Below, one piece after another: positions 17,092-25,980 of a DNA stretch of 64,000 nt. The stretch covers positions 2,618,001 to 2,682,000 of the forward strand of contig NZ_JAFIBW010000001.1 of the NCBI RefSeq assembly GCF_017833295.1, given 5' to 3'. Positions within the stretch are counted from its first letter, which is position 1. Every line of letters starts with the position of its first letter. The notes beneath the pieces were generated by a model. The model did no database searches, had not been told where the DNA came from, and saw nothing but the letters and a program-made list of their open reading frames with translations. The DNA is from Methylobacterium sp. PvR107. Its GTDB lineage: Bacteria > Pseudomonadota > Alphaproteobacteria > Rhizobiales > Beijerinckiaceae. A program made the translations under genes and the position numbers.

Positions 17092-17864
17092 CTTTCCGCC
17101 CTGCGCTTACGACCCGAACCGTGGCGCCTCATTGCTTTAATCATAGCATGTCGGCGATCCCGAAACGCAAGTCCGGGAGCGTCGACATCGGAGTTCGACC
17201 CTGGAATGCGGAGCTTCGCTTATACGAAGGCAGCATCAATGCGGTGCTGCATTCCGATCACGCGAACGGCGATCAATGCCGAAGCGTACGATGAACTTCA
17301 CAGAAACTCAGCCTAATAATAAATTGGAACATTCGGGATCTATTCTGGCTCGATTGCATCTGCCTCGGAGAGGCCGGCTTCGAACCGGGAGGTTTTGAAG
17401 CCGGACCAGGATAGCCATGCCGCAGCATCAAGCAGTGCGCGCCCTGGGACGCTGACGCACGCTCCAGCGACGATCCCGAAGCCTGGCCTCTTCCACAGGG
17501 TCCGGCACGCAACGCGGTCGATTTGGCCAGTCCATTCCTAACCTGACCCGGGCGAACCGCGACCACAGGACACGAGCGACCGAGCCGGCCAGCCGTTCGC
17601 CGCCCACAAGGCGCGCGCAGGGGGCCAGGACCGCCGATCCCGACACAGGATGCCCGGATCGTTCGAAACTATCCTCTAATGCCACTCATATCAGATCGAG
17701 TTTTTATTTCGACGCCGTCAGATGATCGAATTAGAAATATTTCAGATATTCGATATTTTACAGTCAATCTCCAAATACATCCAGCGATTTCCGCAGAGAA
17801 ACTGTTGCGCCATCTCAGAGAAGGCGCTTAAATTGATCCCAGTCCGACCTCGAGTCTGATCCGA
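17092..17864. other. long gene-free region between cyclase and OPT transporter
   Basis: At 773 nt this is the longest stretch without a convincing gene. It is clearly AT-richer than its surroundings, especially at 17300-17345 and 17680-17790 (runs such as AATATTTCAGATATTC). Open frames here have no ribosome site and low-complexity Arg/Pro/Ser translations. It should contain the divergent promoters of the cyclase and OPT genes. A structured element at 17203-17255 is listed separately. Confidence 0.6.
17203..17255. other. predicted three-way-junction nucleic acid element
   Basis: A 53-nt segment folds as a closed three-way junction: outer stem GGAATGC (17203-17209) with GCATTCC (17249-17255); hairpin CTTCG (17214-17218) with CGAAG (17225-17229), loop CTTATA; hairpin AGCATC (17232-17237) with GGTGCT (17243-17248), loop AATGC, one G-T pair. 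A further GTCGA/TCGAC pair lies just left at 17181-17199. Both strands can fold; on the minus strand it would sit 112-164 nt upstream of the cyclase start, possibly in its leader. Function unknown. Confidence 0.45.
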
Positions 17865-19808
17865 ATGGCCTGCACCCCCCAATCCGCCGAGCTGACGTGG
17901 CGCGGCATCGCCCTGGGCGGGGCAATCACGCTGCTGTTCACCGCCGCCAACGTCTATCTCGGCCTCAAGGTGGGTCTGACCTTCGCGACCTCGATTCCCG
18001 CCGCCGTCATCGCCATGGCAATCCTGCGCCATCTGCCCGGCGCGACGGTCTTGGAGAACAACATCGTCCAGACCGTCGCGTCCGCGGCTGGCACGCTGTC
18101 GGCCATCATTTTCGTGCTGCCGGGACTGGTGATGATCGGCTGGTGGCAGGGCTTCCCATGGCTCACCACGGCGGGCATCACCGCGACGGGCGGGATCCTC
18201 GGCGTGATGTTCTCCGTGCCCCTGCGCCGGGCGCTCGTGGTGGAGTCCGATCTGCCCTTTCCCGAAGGCCGGGCCGCCGCGGAGGTTCTGGCGGTCGGAT
18301 CGCGCAGCCGGGCCGAAGAGGCCGACAGCGCCCGCGGGCTGCGGATCCTCGCCTGGAACGGCCTCGTCTCGGCGGCCTTCGCGGCGCTCGCGCAGACCCG
18401 CCTCGTCCTCGACAGTGCCGGCGCCTGGTTCCGGGTCGGGGCCGGTGCCACCGGGATCGCCGGTAACCTGTCCTTCGCGCTGATCGGCGTCGGCCACCTC
18501 GTCGGGCCCTCGGTCGGGGCCGCGATGGCGCTGGGGCTGGCGATCGCCTGGGGCGGGCTGATCCCGCTCCTCACGGCCGAGCAGCCGATGCCGGGCGTGG
18601 GCCTGGAGGCGTGGGTCGGCACGGTCTTCCGCCAGGACGTGCGCTTCTTCGGCGCCGGCGTGATGGGCGTCGCGGCGATCTGGACGCTGGTCCGGATCGC
18701 CGGTCCGGTCCTCGGCGGAATCCGCTCGGCGCTCGCCGCCGGACGCGTCCGAAGGGCGGGTGAGGTGCTCGCCCGCGAGGAGCGCGACCTGCCGGTCTCC
18801 GCGGTCATCGCGGTCTCCCTCGCCCTGCTCGCGCCGATCGGCTGGCTGCTGTGGGGCGTGCTGGCCGGAACGCCGCTGGAGGAGGAGGCCCTGCCGCTGA
18901 TCGCCGGCGCGCTGCTGTTCATCCTCGTGGTCGGGCTCGGCGTGGCGGCGGTGACCGGCTACATGGCCGGCCTGATCGGCGCGTCGAACGCACCCCTGTC
19001 GGGCGTCGGCATCCTGGCCGTCCTGGCGAGCGCGGCGCTGTTGCTGGGTCTGTTCGGCCGCACGGCGGATCCCCAGGGCACCCGGGCACTGGTGGCCTAC
19101 GCGCTGGCGGTCACCGGCATCGTGTTCGGCGTCGCCACCATCGCGAACGACAACCTGCAGGATCTCAAGACCGGCCAGCTCGTCGGCGCGACCCCCTGGA
19201 AGCAGCAAGTCGCCCTGATCATCGGCGTGGCCTTCGGCTCGGTGATCATCCCACCGGTCCTGAACCTCCTCGGGGCGAGCTTCGGCTTCGCGGGCGCGCC
19301 CGGGGCGGGTCCGAACGCGCTCGCGGCACCGCAGGCCGGGCTGATCTCCGCCCTGGCGCGGGGCGTCCTGACCGGCGACGCCAATTGGCGCATGCTCGGA
19401 TGGGGCGCCGCCGCCGGCCTGTGTCTCGTCGTGCTGGATGCGGGGCTCGGCCGCCTGAAAGCCCTGCGCCTGCCGCCGCTTGCGGTCGCGCTCGGGATCT
19501 ACCTGCCGATGAAGCTGGTGCTGCCGCTGGTGGCGGGCGCCGTGATCGGCACCCTGTACGATCGCTGGGCCCGGGGCCGGCCCGATTCCGGGCGGTCCCT
19601 GCGCATGGGCACGCTTACGGCAACCGGCCTCATCGTCGGCGAGAGCCTGTGGGGCGTCGCCTTCGCGCTGATCGTCTACCTGTCTGGCAGCGACGCGCCC
19701 CTGGCGGTGGCCGCAGCGGAGGATCCGGCTCCGGCGGCCCTGGCCGGCCTGCTGCTGTTCGCGGGATCGGGGGCGGCCCTGTACCAGCACGCGCGGCGGT
19801 CGGCCTGA
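17865..19808 (+). CDS. OPT-family oligopeptide / metal-chelate transporter
   Basis: Inner-membrane transporter of the OPT family, 647 residues with about 14 hydrophobic segments. The bacterial OPT pattern is clear: [32 protein letters not shown] at the N-terminus (first membrane pair), [31 protein letters not shown] in the loop, and [22 protein letters not shown] in the second half. Family members take up oligopeptides or metal chelates such as iron-siderophore complexes; the substrate cannot be told from sequence alone. It is not in an operon. The AT-rich region ahead should hold its promoter. Confidence 0.9.
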   Translation: MACTPQSAELTWRGIALGGAITLLFTAANVYLGLKVGLTFATSIPAAVIAMAILRHLPGATVLENNIVQTVASAAGTLSAIIFVLPGLVMIGWWQGFPWLTTAGITATGGILGVMFSVPLRRALVVESDLPFPEGRAAAEVLAVGSRSRAEEADSARGLRILAWNGLVSAAFAALAQTRLVLDSAGAWFRVGAGATGIAGNLSFALIGVGHLVGPSVGAAMALGLAIAWGGLIPLLTAEQPMPGVGLEAWVGTVFRQDVRFFGAGVMGVAAIWTLVRIAGPVLGGIRSALAAGRVRRAGEVLAREERDLPVSAVIAVSLALLAPIGWLLWGVLAGTPLEEEALPLIAGALLFILVVGLGVAAVTGYMAGLIGASNAPLSGVGILAVLASAALLLGLFGRTADPQGTRALVAYALAVTGIVFGVATIANDNLQDLKTGQLVGATPWKQQVALIIGVAFGSVIIPPVLNLLGASFGFAGAPGAGPNALAAPQAGLISALARGVLTGDANWRMLGWGAAAGLCLVVLDAGLGRLKALRLPPLAVALGIYLPMKLVLPLVAGAVIGTLYDRWARGRPDSGRSLRMGTLTATGLIVGESLWGVAFALIVYLSGSDAPLAVAAAEDPAPAALAGLLLFAGSGAALYQHARRSA

Positions 19809-20076
19809 CGCCGCCGCAACCCGGCCCTGCATTGACTTCGCAGGCGCACACCGTCATATCGCCAGTGCAGCGTCAGCGGCCGTCATGGCCCGCTTGAGGG
19901 GGCTGCGTGACGGATCGGGCGCCTTCCGGCGTGATCCGGCCCCCCTCTTCATAACGTGCATGCACCCGGGCCGCCCCATCACGCGGGCTGCCCCCTGCCA
20001 ACGGACCGGCTCCCCAAGTGTTATCGCTCGCAGTCTCGCGACGCGCGCGGCCGGCCCTGCTGCATCGGATACATCC

Positions 20077-21615
20077 TTGACCCAATTCACCGATTTCGGC
20101 CTCGCCCAGCCCGTGCTGCGGGCGCTCAGCGAGGCCGGCTACGTCGCGCCGACCCCGATCCAGGCCCAGGCGATCCCGCCGGCCATGGCGGGCCGCGACC
20201 TCTGCGGCATCGCCCAGACCGGCACCGGCAAGACCGCGGCCTTCGCGCTGCCGATCCTGCACCGCCTCTCGCTCTCGGACCGTCGCGCCCCGCGCCGCGG
20301 CTGCCGGGTGCTGGTTCTCTCGCCGACCCGCGAGCTCGCCAACCAGATCGCCGAATCGTTCACCGATTACGGCCGGTACCTGTCCTACACCACCACGGTG
20401 GTGTTCGGCGGCGTCACCATCAGCCGCCAGGAGCGGGCGCTCGCACCCGGCGTCGACATCCTGGTCGCCACGCCGGGCCGGCTCATCGACCTGATCGAGC
20501 GCCGGTCCCTGACGCTCGACGGCGTCGAGATCCTCGTCCTCGACGAGGCCGACCAGATGCTCGACCTCGGCTTCATCCATGCCCTCAAGCGCATCGTGAA
20601 GATGCTGCCGCAGAAGCGCCAGAGCCTGTTCTTCTCGGCCACCATGCCGAAGAACATCGCCGGGCTCGCGAGCCAGTACCTCGCCGATCCGGTCCAGGTC
20701 GCGGTGACCCCCGTCGCCACCACGGCCGAGCGGGTCGAGCAGCAGGTGATCTTCGTCCATACCGGCGCCAAGCAGGCCCTGCTGGGCCATATCCTGCGCG
20801 ATCCGGCGATCGAGCGCGTCCTTGTCTTCACCCGCACCAAGCACGGCGCGGACCGGGTCGTGCGCGGCCTCGACAAGGTCGGCATCGCGGCGGCGGCGAT
20901 TCACGGCAACAAGAGCCAGCCCCAGCGCGAGCGGGCGCTCGCCGCGTTCAAGGACGGCTCCAGCCGGGTGCTGGTCGCCACCGACATCGCGGCCCGCGGC
21001 ATCGACGTCGAAGCCGTGAGCCACGTGGTCAATTTCGATCTGCCGAACGTGCCGGAGAGCTACGTCCACCGGATCGGCCGTACCGCCCGTGCCGGCGCGG
21101 ACGGGCTCGCCATCTCGTTCTGCAACGACGAGGAGAAGGCCTACCTGCGCGACATCGAGCGCATCACCCGCCAGAAGGTGCCGGTCGCGGGCTTCCCCGA
21201 GGGCTTCAACCCGCCGTCGCGCCAGGAAGCCGCGGAGATCGCCCGTGAGGAGGAGCGCCGCCCCGAGCGGCAGCAGCGCCCCGGCGGCGGTCGACAGGGC
21301 CAGCGGCCCCGACAGCAGCAGGGCCGTCCCCAGCAGGGGCAGCCCGGTGGCGGCCGCGGATTCGGCGGTCAGGGTGCGCCCCGTCAGGGCCGCCCCCAGG
21401 AGGGTCGGGCCGATGGCCGCGGCCACGCTCCGCAGCACGCCCCGCAGGGTCGTGAGACCCGCGCGGACCGTCCCGCCCGGCCGCAGGGCGAGCGCCCGAG
21501 CCAGGGCCGTCCGAACCGCGACGCCCGGCCGCCCCAGCGGGCGGATGCCCGTCCGCGCAGCGGCGGCAGCGAGGGCCGCAGCATCGGCTGGCTGGAGCGG
21601 TCGCCCCGCTCCTGA
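20077..21615 (+). CDS. rhlE: DEAD-box ATP-dependent RNA helicase (RhlE-type)
   Basis: RNA helicase for RNA remodelling or decay, 512 residues if read from the TTG at 20077, where homology-like sequence begins ([21 protein letters not shown]). In-frame ATGs at 19885 and about 19960 would add residues with no family resemblance. Motifs in order: Q motif TPIQAQAI, Walker [56 protein letters not shown] and [10 protein letters not shown]. The C-terminal 130 residues are rich in Gln, Gly, Arg and Pro (RGG-like), a typical flexible RNA-binding tail. A strong terminator follows. Confidence 0.92.
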   Translation: MTQFTDFGLAQPVLRALSEAGYVAPTPIQAQAIPPAMAGRDLCGIAQTGTGKTAAFALPILHRLSLSDRRAPRRGCRVLVLSPTRELANQIAESFTDYGRYLSYTTTVVFGGVTISRQERALAPGVDILVATPGRLIDLIERRSLTLDGVEILVLDEADQMLDLGFIHALKRIVKMLPQKRQSLFFSATMPKNIAGLASQYLADPVQVAVTPVATTAERVEQQVIFVHTGAKQALLGHILRDPAIERVLVFTRTKHGADRVVRGLDKVGIAAAAIHGNKSQPQRERALAAFKDGSSRVLVATDIAARGIDVEAVSHVVNFDLPNVPESYVHRIGRTARAGADGLAISFCNDEEKAYLRDIERITRQKVPVAGFPEGFNPPSRQEAAEIAREEERRPERQQRPGGGRQGQRPRQQQGRPQQGQPGGGRGFGGQGAPRQGRPQEGRADGRGHAPQHAPQGRETRADRPARPQGERPSQGRPNRDARPPQRADARPRSGGSEGRSIGWLERSPRS

Positions 21616-21642
21616 GGCCTGACGCTGCCCATCGCGATCACG

Positions 21643-21683
21643 AAGCCGCCCGGGACGAGTCCGTCCCGGGCGGCTTTCTTTTT
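21643..21683 (+). terminator. intrinsic terminator of rhlE
   Basis: A perfect 13-bp GC-rich stem, GCCGCCCGGGACG (21645-21657) with CGTCCCGGGCGGC (21662-21674), loop AGTC, followed by TTTCTTTTT. Two A-T pairs can extend the base. This is a textbook rho-independent terminator on the plus strand, 27 nt after the rhlE stop. Confidence 0.95.
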
Positions 21684-21863
21684 GAGAGTCGCTCGGAAGC
21701 GCCTGCGAGGCCGCGCCTCGAAGGGCATCGGCGGCCGATGCCAGCGTCGCCCGCGATGACGGAGCCGCGCGCAGGCACCGCGTGCGGCCGGCCGACGTCC
21801 GGTCTCTTTCCTCCGCAGGCCGTTCGACCCATCTCCTTCCGGATCTCACAGGGAGCCTGCACC

Positions 21864-22049
21864 ATGCGGTTCGAACTCTACCGGGACGCGAAGGGCGAAT
21901 GGCGCTGGCGCCTGCGGGCCCGGAACGGCGAGGTGATCGCGGAGTCCGGCGAGGGCTATGCCCGCCGCGAGGATTGCGAGCACGGCATCGCGCTTGTGCG
22001 CCAGAGCGCCGAGGCTCGTGTCGAGGACATGACGACCAAGATCGCCTGA
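21864..22049 (+). CDS. YegP-like small protein (DUF1508)
   Basis: A 61-residue protein that is one DUF1508/YegP repeat: RFELYRDAKGEWRWRLRARNGEVIAESGEGYARREDCEHGIALVRQSA. The domain forms a small beta-rich dimer of unknown function, and is widespread in proteobacteria. The start at 21864 follows a GGGAGCC ribosome site at suitable spacing and gives exactly one repeat. E. coli YegP has two repeats, so this is the short form. It probably has its own promoter, as it follows the rhlE terminator. Confidence 0.85.
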   Translation: MRFELYRDAKGEWRWRLRARNGEVIAESGEGYARREDCEHGIALVRQSAEARVEDMTTKIA

Positions 22050-22090
22050 TCCTGCCAGTCCCAGCCGGGTCTCAATCCGCGATCAACCCT

Positions 22091-22155
22091 GTTCGAAACG
22101 TCGCAGCGGTTAAGCTGCAACGCTTCCGCTCGCCCATGCGTTGCAGCGGTTCGAA
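22091..22155 (+). repeat. large hairpin upstream of a small secreted protein gene
   Basis: GCTGCAACGC (22114-22123) and GCGTTGCAGC (22138-22147) form a perfect 10-bp stem with a 14-nt loop. An outer pair, GTTCGAA near 22091 with TTCGAAC near 22149, encloses it, with GCAGCGGTT repeated on both sides. It lies about 80-135 nt before the GTG of the next gene, in its probable promoter or leader. It could be a cruciform operator or a leader structure. Confidence 0.5.
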
Positions 22156-22225
22156 CCGGGCGGAGGTCCTCGCATCCCGTGCGGTTCGTCGACCGAGACG
22201 CAATCACACAAAGGGAGTCGAGACC

Positions 22226-22492
22226 GTGCTGAGGAAATTCCTGCTCGCGGCCCTGCTGGTGCTGGGCTTCGCGGCCGCCGCGCCGCAAGGAGCGTCCGCC
22301 GCCCCCGTCGGTCCGGGGCTCGCCCTGCCGGCCGGCGCTGCACCCGCTGTCACCGAGAAGGCCCAGTACTACTACCGTCGCCGCTTCTACGGCCCGCGCC
22401 CCTATTGGCGCCGCCCGTATTACGGCCGCCGGTTCTACGGCCCGCGTCCCTACTGGCGCCGCCCGTATTACGGCCGCCGGTTCTACTACTAA
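22226..22492 (+). CDS. small exported Arg/Tyr/Pro-repeat protein
   Basis: An 88-residue protein from the GTG at 22226, chosen because AAGGGAG lies 8-9 nt upstream. A signal peptide (LRKFLLAALLVLGFAAAAPQGASA) is followed by a short neutral stretch and a highly basic, aromatic C-terminus with the unit RRFYGPRPYWRRPYYG repeated twice, then RRFYY. The DNA encoding the two repeats is also nearly identical, so the repeat is a recent tandem copy. It should be periplasmic or cell-surface associated. No function is known to me; an intrinsic terminator follows. Confidence 0.8.
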   Translation: MLRKFLLAALLVLGFAAAAPQGASAAPVGPGLALPAGAAPAVTEKAQYYYRRRFYGPRPYWRRPYYGRRFYGPRPYWRRPYYGRRFYY

Positions 22493-22511
22493 GCGCCAGC
22501 TGGCTTGACCG

Positions 22512-22544
22512 GCCCGGCGGCTCCCCTGAGCCGCCGGGCTTTTT
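22512..22544 (+). terminator. intrinsic terminator after the small exported protein
   Basis: An 11-bp stem, GCCCGGCGGCT (22512-22522) with AGCCGCCGGGC (22529-22539), loop CCCCTG, followed by TTTTT. It is 20 nt after the stop codon on the plus strand. Confidence 0.92.
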
Positions 22545-22640
22545 CATATCCTGATTCGAGGTGCGCAGACGGCGCGCCTGCTTTATTGTGCAGGCGATGG
22601 GACAGGCCGCGGCAGATCGGCCTGCCCGGGAGGACATCCG

Positions 22641-22778
22641 ATGAACGATATCGCGCAACGCGCCGAGCCGGCAGCGCCGACGCGGGACCTCTGGCAATCC
22701 ATCCCGCTCGAATGCATCCTGAGCGCGGTCGCGGTTCTGCTGGCGGCGGGATTGAAGCTCGCCGGCCTGCTGTCCTGA
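22641..22778 (+). CDS. 45-residue single-pass membrane microprotein
   Basis: A short gene with a very strong ribosome site, GGGAGGA, 6 nt before the ATG. The product has a charged N-terminus (MNDIAQRAEPAAPTRDLWQS) and one hydrophobic segment, IPLECILSAVAVLLAAGLKLAGLLS, which could span the membrane once and reaches the C-terminus. The next gene (thioesterase) begins 65 nt later in the same direction, so they may be cotranscribed. I recognise no family. The combination of start signal, clean frame and membrane helix makes a real gene likely. Confidence 0.6.
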   Translation: MNDIAQRAEPAAPTRDLWQSIPLECILSAVAVLLAAGLKLAGLLS

Positions 22779-22843
22779 CGGCGCGAGGCGGGCGGATGGA
22801 CGGCATGCAGCAGGTCGGACTCTCATCGGCCGGAGGTGTTCCT

Positions 22844-23257
22844 GTGCCGCAGGACATCGATTCACCTCAGGGCGACCTGACGGTGCGCACCATCGCCATG
22901 CCGGCCGATACCAACGCCAATGGCGACATCTTCGGCGGCTGGGTTCTCTCGCAGATGGATCAGGCCGGCGGTATCGCCGGCGTCGACCGGGCGCAGGGCC
23001 GGGTCGTGACCGTGTCGCTCAACGCCATGACCTTCATCCGGCCGGTCCGCGTGGGCGACGTGCTGTGCGTCTACACCCGGGTGTCGCATGTGGGCCGCAC
23101 CTCGATGAAGATCGAGGTCGAGGCCTGGGCGCGGCGCTTCTGCACCCAGGTCCGCGAGCGCGTGACCCAGGCCACCTTCACGTTCGTGGCAATCGACGAG
23201 GCTGGCCGCCCGCGGCCGATCCCGCCGGCGGTGCCCTCGCCCCGCGCGGCTACTTGA
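22844..23257 (+). CDS. yciA: acyl-CoA thioesterase, YciA type
   Basis: Hotdog-fold acyl-CoA thioesterase, 137 residues. The match to E. coli YciA is clear: PQGDLTVRTIAMPADTNANG, DIFGGWVLSQMDQAGG with the catalytic Asp region, GRVVTVSLNAMTFIRPVRVGDVLC. I choose GTG 22844 because GGAGG lies 7 nt upstream and the protein then has YciA length; an ATG at 22796 with a weaker purine run is an alternative that adds 16 residues. The enzyme hydrolyses acyl-CoAs in the cytoplasm. Its stop overlaps that of sodC on the other strand by 8 nt. Confidence 0.92.
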   Translation: MPQDIDSPQGDLTVRTIAMPADTNANGDIFGGWVLSQMDQAGGIAGVDRAQGRVVTVSLNAMTFIRPVRVGDVLCVYTRVSHVGRTSMKIEVEAWARRFCTQVRERVTQATFTFVAIDEAGRPRPIPPAVPSPRAAT

Positions 23258-23801
23258 TCACCCCGCAGGCAACCCGGTCGCCAGCCCCGCCGATCGGCTG
23301 AGCCGTGTGATCGTCCTCGTTGGCGTGGATGATCAGCGCCGATCCGTCGCCGTCCTTGAGCCCGCCCTCGCCATTGAGGGGCGTCTCGCTCGACACCTCG
23401 GCCTGGGCCGAGCCGTCCTGGCCGACATAGAGGTTCGGCAGATCGCCCTCGTCGGGACCCTCCGCGTTCAGCAGGCCGTGTTTGCTCTGGTCGTGGTTCA
23501 CATGGGCCTTGGAATTCATGAACTTCGGATCCGAGCAGTCGCCCACGGCGTGAAAGTGCATGCCGTGCCAGCCGGGGGGCAGGCCGCCGGGCTGGATCGC
23601 GACACGCAGCACCAGCGCGTTCGCGCCGTCGCGGATCGCCAGCTTCCCGATCGTGTCGCCCTTGGCGTTCTTGATCGGGGCCTCGTAGGTCTCGGCCGCC
23701 TTGGCGGATTCCTTGGCGGCCTCCTTCGGGGGTTCCTGCGCGAGGGCGCCGCTCGCGGCGAAGGTCCCGAGCAATGCGAGCAGCGGCAGGGTACGGATCA
23801 T
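23250..23801 (-). CDS. sodC: periplasmic Cu,Zn superoxide dismutase
   Basis: Exported copper-zinc superoxide dismutase, 183 residues. A signal peptide ends at ALA-QE near residue 22, then comes a Lys/Glu/Ala-rich linker and the SOD domain. Copper and zinc ligands are present in HGMHFHAVGDC, HVNHDQSKHG and HANEDDH, and the disulfide cysteines occur in GDC and GDRVACGVI. It detoxifies superoxide in the periplasm. It overlaps the thioesterase tail-to-tail and stands alone otherwise. Confidence 0.96.
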   Translation of the reverse strand: MIRTLPLLALLGTFAASGALAQEPPKEAAKESAKAAETYEAPIKNAKGDTIGKLAIRDGANALVLRVAIQPGGLPPGWHGMHFHAVGDCSDPKFMNSKAHVNHDQSKHGLLNAEGPDEGDLPNLYVGQDGSAQAEVSSETPLNGEGGLKDGDGSALIIHANEDDHTAQPIGGAGDRVACGVIK

Positions 23802-23910
23802 GCGGTGGCTCTCCTGTACGGCCCGGTCTAGTTAGGGAGCGCGCCGCCCTTCGACAGGGCCGCACCGCCGAACCTCTACCGCAGCTCTACCGGCACCGCA
23901 CGAAACCCTG

Positions 23911-24693
23911 ATGAATCGCGACCGGCCCATACCGGATCCCGCCACGACCGCGGCGGCTGAACCGCCCAAGCGGCGCGCCGACCTGTTCCTCGTGGAACAC
24001 GGCCATTTCGAGAGCCGGGCGCGGGCGCAGGCGGCGATCCGGGCCGGGCTCGTGCGGGTCGACGGGCGGCCGCTCACGCGTCCGTCGGACGCGATCGCCC
24101 CGGGCGCCCGGGTCGAGGCGACGCCGGAGCATCCCTACGCGTCCCGGGGCGGCCTCAAGCTCGCCGCGGCCCTGGAGGCGTTCCGGCTGGTTCCGGATGG
24201 GCGCACCTGCCTCGATGTCGGGGCCTCCACGGGTGGCTTCACGGACGTTCTGCTCGCCGGCGGCGCGTCTCATGTCTACGCGGTGGATGTGGGACGCGGG
24301 CAGCTCCATCCCCGCCTGGCGGCCGATCCGCGGGTGACGAACCTGGAAGGCACCGACATCCGCACCCTCGCTCCGGCCGCGCTGACGCCGCCTCCGGATC
24401 TCGCGACCGTCGACGTGAGCTTCATCGGCCTGCGTCTCGTGCTGCCGCCTCTGCCGGGGCTGCTCGCACCCGGCTCCAGCCTCGTCGCGCTGATCAAGCC
24501 GCAATTCGAGGCCGGCCGCGCGCGGGTCGGGCGCGGCGGCCTCGTGCGTGATCCGGAGGTGCACGCGGAGGTCTGCGCGACAGTACGGGACGCGCTGCTG
24601 GCGCTCGGTGCCACGATCCTCGGCCTGATTGACTCGCCCGTTCCGGGCGGCGACGGCAATGCCGAATTCCTGATTGGCGCGCGATTCCCATGA
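23911..24693 (+). CDS. tlyA: TlyA-family rRNA 2'-O-methyltransferase (hemolysin A-like)
   Basis: A 260-residue TlyA-family protein. An S4 RNA-binding domain (RRADLFLVEHGHFESRARAQAAIRAGLVRVDG) comes first, followed by YASRGGLKLAAAL and a FtsJ-like methyltransferase domain with SAM motif CLDVGASTGGFTDVLL, DVSFIGL and IKPQFEAGR. Family members methylate cytidine 2'-O positions in 16S/23S rRNA; the old name hemolysin is historical. It overlaps the next gene by 4 nt, pairing two RNA methyltransferases in one operon. Confidence 0.93.
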   Translation: MNRDRPIPDPATTAAAEPPKRRADLFLVEHGHFESRARAQAAIRAGLVRVDGRPLTRPSDAIAPGARVEATPEHPYASRGGLKLAAALEAFRLVPDGRTCLDVGASTGGFTDVLLAGGASHVYAVDVGRGQLHPRLAADPRVTNLEGTDIRTLAPAALTPPPDLATVDVSFIGLRLVLPPLPGLLAPGSSLVALIKPQFEAGRARVGRGGLVRDPEVHAEVCATVRDALLALGATILGLIDSPVPGGDGNAEFLIGARFP

Positions 24694-25928
24694 GCGAGAC
24701 GGTCACGATCCGAGACCTCGGCGCCCGCGGCGACGGGATCGCCGAGGACGGGGTCCTCGTCCCCTATACGCTGCCCGGCGAGCGCGCGACGATCCGCCGG
24801 GAGGGCCGGCGGGCCGAGCTTCTGGGCATCGCGCAGGCCTCGGCCGACCGGGTCGAGCCGTTCTGCCCCTACTTCATGCGCTGCGGCGGCTGCCGCACGC
24901 AGCATCTCGCCCGGCCGGCGGAACTCGCCTGGAAGCGCGGCCTCATCGCGCAGGCCCTCTCCCAGGCCGGCCTCGACGTGGCGCCCGACCCGGCCATCGA
25001 CGCGCATGGCGCCGGGCGGCGTCGGATCACGCTCCATGTCCGGGAGATCGACGGCCGAGCCGAGGCCGGCTTGATGGCGGCGCGCAGCCACGCGCTGGTG
25101 CCGATCGACCATTGCCCGATCACCGTGCCGGCGCTGCACGCCGCGCCCGAGGTGGCGCGCCGCCTCGCGGCGCCCCTCGGCCATGGCCGCAAGCCCCTCG
25201 ACGTGGCCGTCACCGCCACCGACCAGGGCCTGGACGTCGACCTGCGCGGGCACGGGCCGGTGAGCGCCGGCGTCGGCGCCGCCCTGGTGCGGATCGCCGG
25301 CGAGCTCGGCCTCGCCCGGCTCTCCCTTCACGGCGAGCGCCTGATGGAGGCCGAGCCCGTCTCGGTCACCGATGGCCGAGGCCGCCTCTATCCTGCCCCC
25401 GGCGGCTTCCTCCAGGCAACCGCCGCCGGGCAGGCCGTGCTCACGGATCTCACGCTGTCGGCGCTGGGACCGCGCGCCAAGCGCGTCGCGGACCTGTTCT
25501 CTGGGTGCGGGCCGCTCAGCCTCGCGCTGGCCCGTGAGGCCGCGGTCCAGGCCGTGGAAGCCGATGCCGCCGCCCTCGCGGGCCTCGACCGGTCGGCCCG
25601 TGCGGCCACGGGACTGCGCGCGATCACGCGCGAGCGCCGCGACCTCTTCCGCCGGCCGCTGCTCCCGATCGAGCTCGACGCCTTCGACGCGGTGGTGTTC
25701 GATCCGCCGCGGGCCGGCGCGGAGGCCCAGGCCCGCCAGCTCGCCGCGTCGCGTGTGCCCCTGGTGGTCGGCATCGCGTGCGATGCCGGCACCTTCGCCC
25801 GGGATGCGGCGGCGCTCGTCGCGGGTGGCTACCGGCTGGAGCGGGTCACGCCGGTGGACCAGTTCCGCCATTCGGACCACGTCGAGATGGTCGGCGTGTT
25901 TCGCCGCCCGCCCGCGCGGCGGCGCTGA
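24690..25928 (+). CDS. TrmA/RumA-family RNA m5U methyltransferase (RlmC/RlmD-like)
   Basis: SAM-dependent RNA methyltransferase of the class I m5U family, 412 residues. A TRAM-like beta domain opens the protein. The FCPYFMRCGGCRTQHL segment holds part of the cysteine set for the 4Fe-4S cluster seen in RumA/RlmD. The SAM domain has VADLFSGCGPLSLALAREA, and the C-terminal region has VVFDPPRAGAEAQ and the nucleophile Cys in GIACDAGTFARD, then HSDHVEMVGVF. The usual C-N/D-P after the nucleophile is C-D-A here. It is translationally coupled to tlyA. Whether it methylates 23S U1939 or another site cannot be told from sequence alone. Confidence 0.9.
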   Translation: MSETVTIRDLGARGDGIAEDGVLVPYTLPGERATIRREGRRAELLGIAQASADRVEPFCPYFMRCGGCRTQHLARPAELAWKRGLIAQALSQAGLDVAPDPAIDAHGAGRRRITLHVREIDGRAEAGLMAARSHALVPIDHCPITVPALHAAPEVARRLAAPLGHGRKPLDVAVTATDQGLDVDLRGHGPVSAGVGAALVRIAGELGLARLSLHGERLMEAEPVSVTDGRGRLYPAPGGFLQATAAGQAVLTDLTLSALGPRAKRVADLFSGCGPLSLALAREAAVQAVEADAAALAGLDRSARAATGLRAITRERRDLFRRPLLPIELDAFDAVVFDPPRAGAEAQARQLAASRVPLVVGIACDAGTFARDAAALVAGGYRLERVTPVDQFRHSDHVEMVGVFRRPPARRR

Positions 25929-25980
25929 AACCACGCAACCGGCGGCGAAGTCCCACGTTCTCTCGAGGATTGGAGGTCCC

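Noticed and set aside
17273..17685. Open frames in the gap between cyclase and OPT genes
   Set aside because: No ribosome site, Ser/Arg/Pro-rich products, no resemblance to any family.
19885..20076. N-terminal extension of the RhlE helicase from ATG 19885
   Set aside because: The added 64 residues do not resemble DEAD-box proteins, and the family N-terminus begins at the TTG at 20077.
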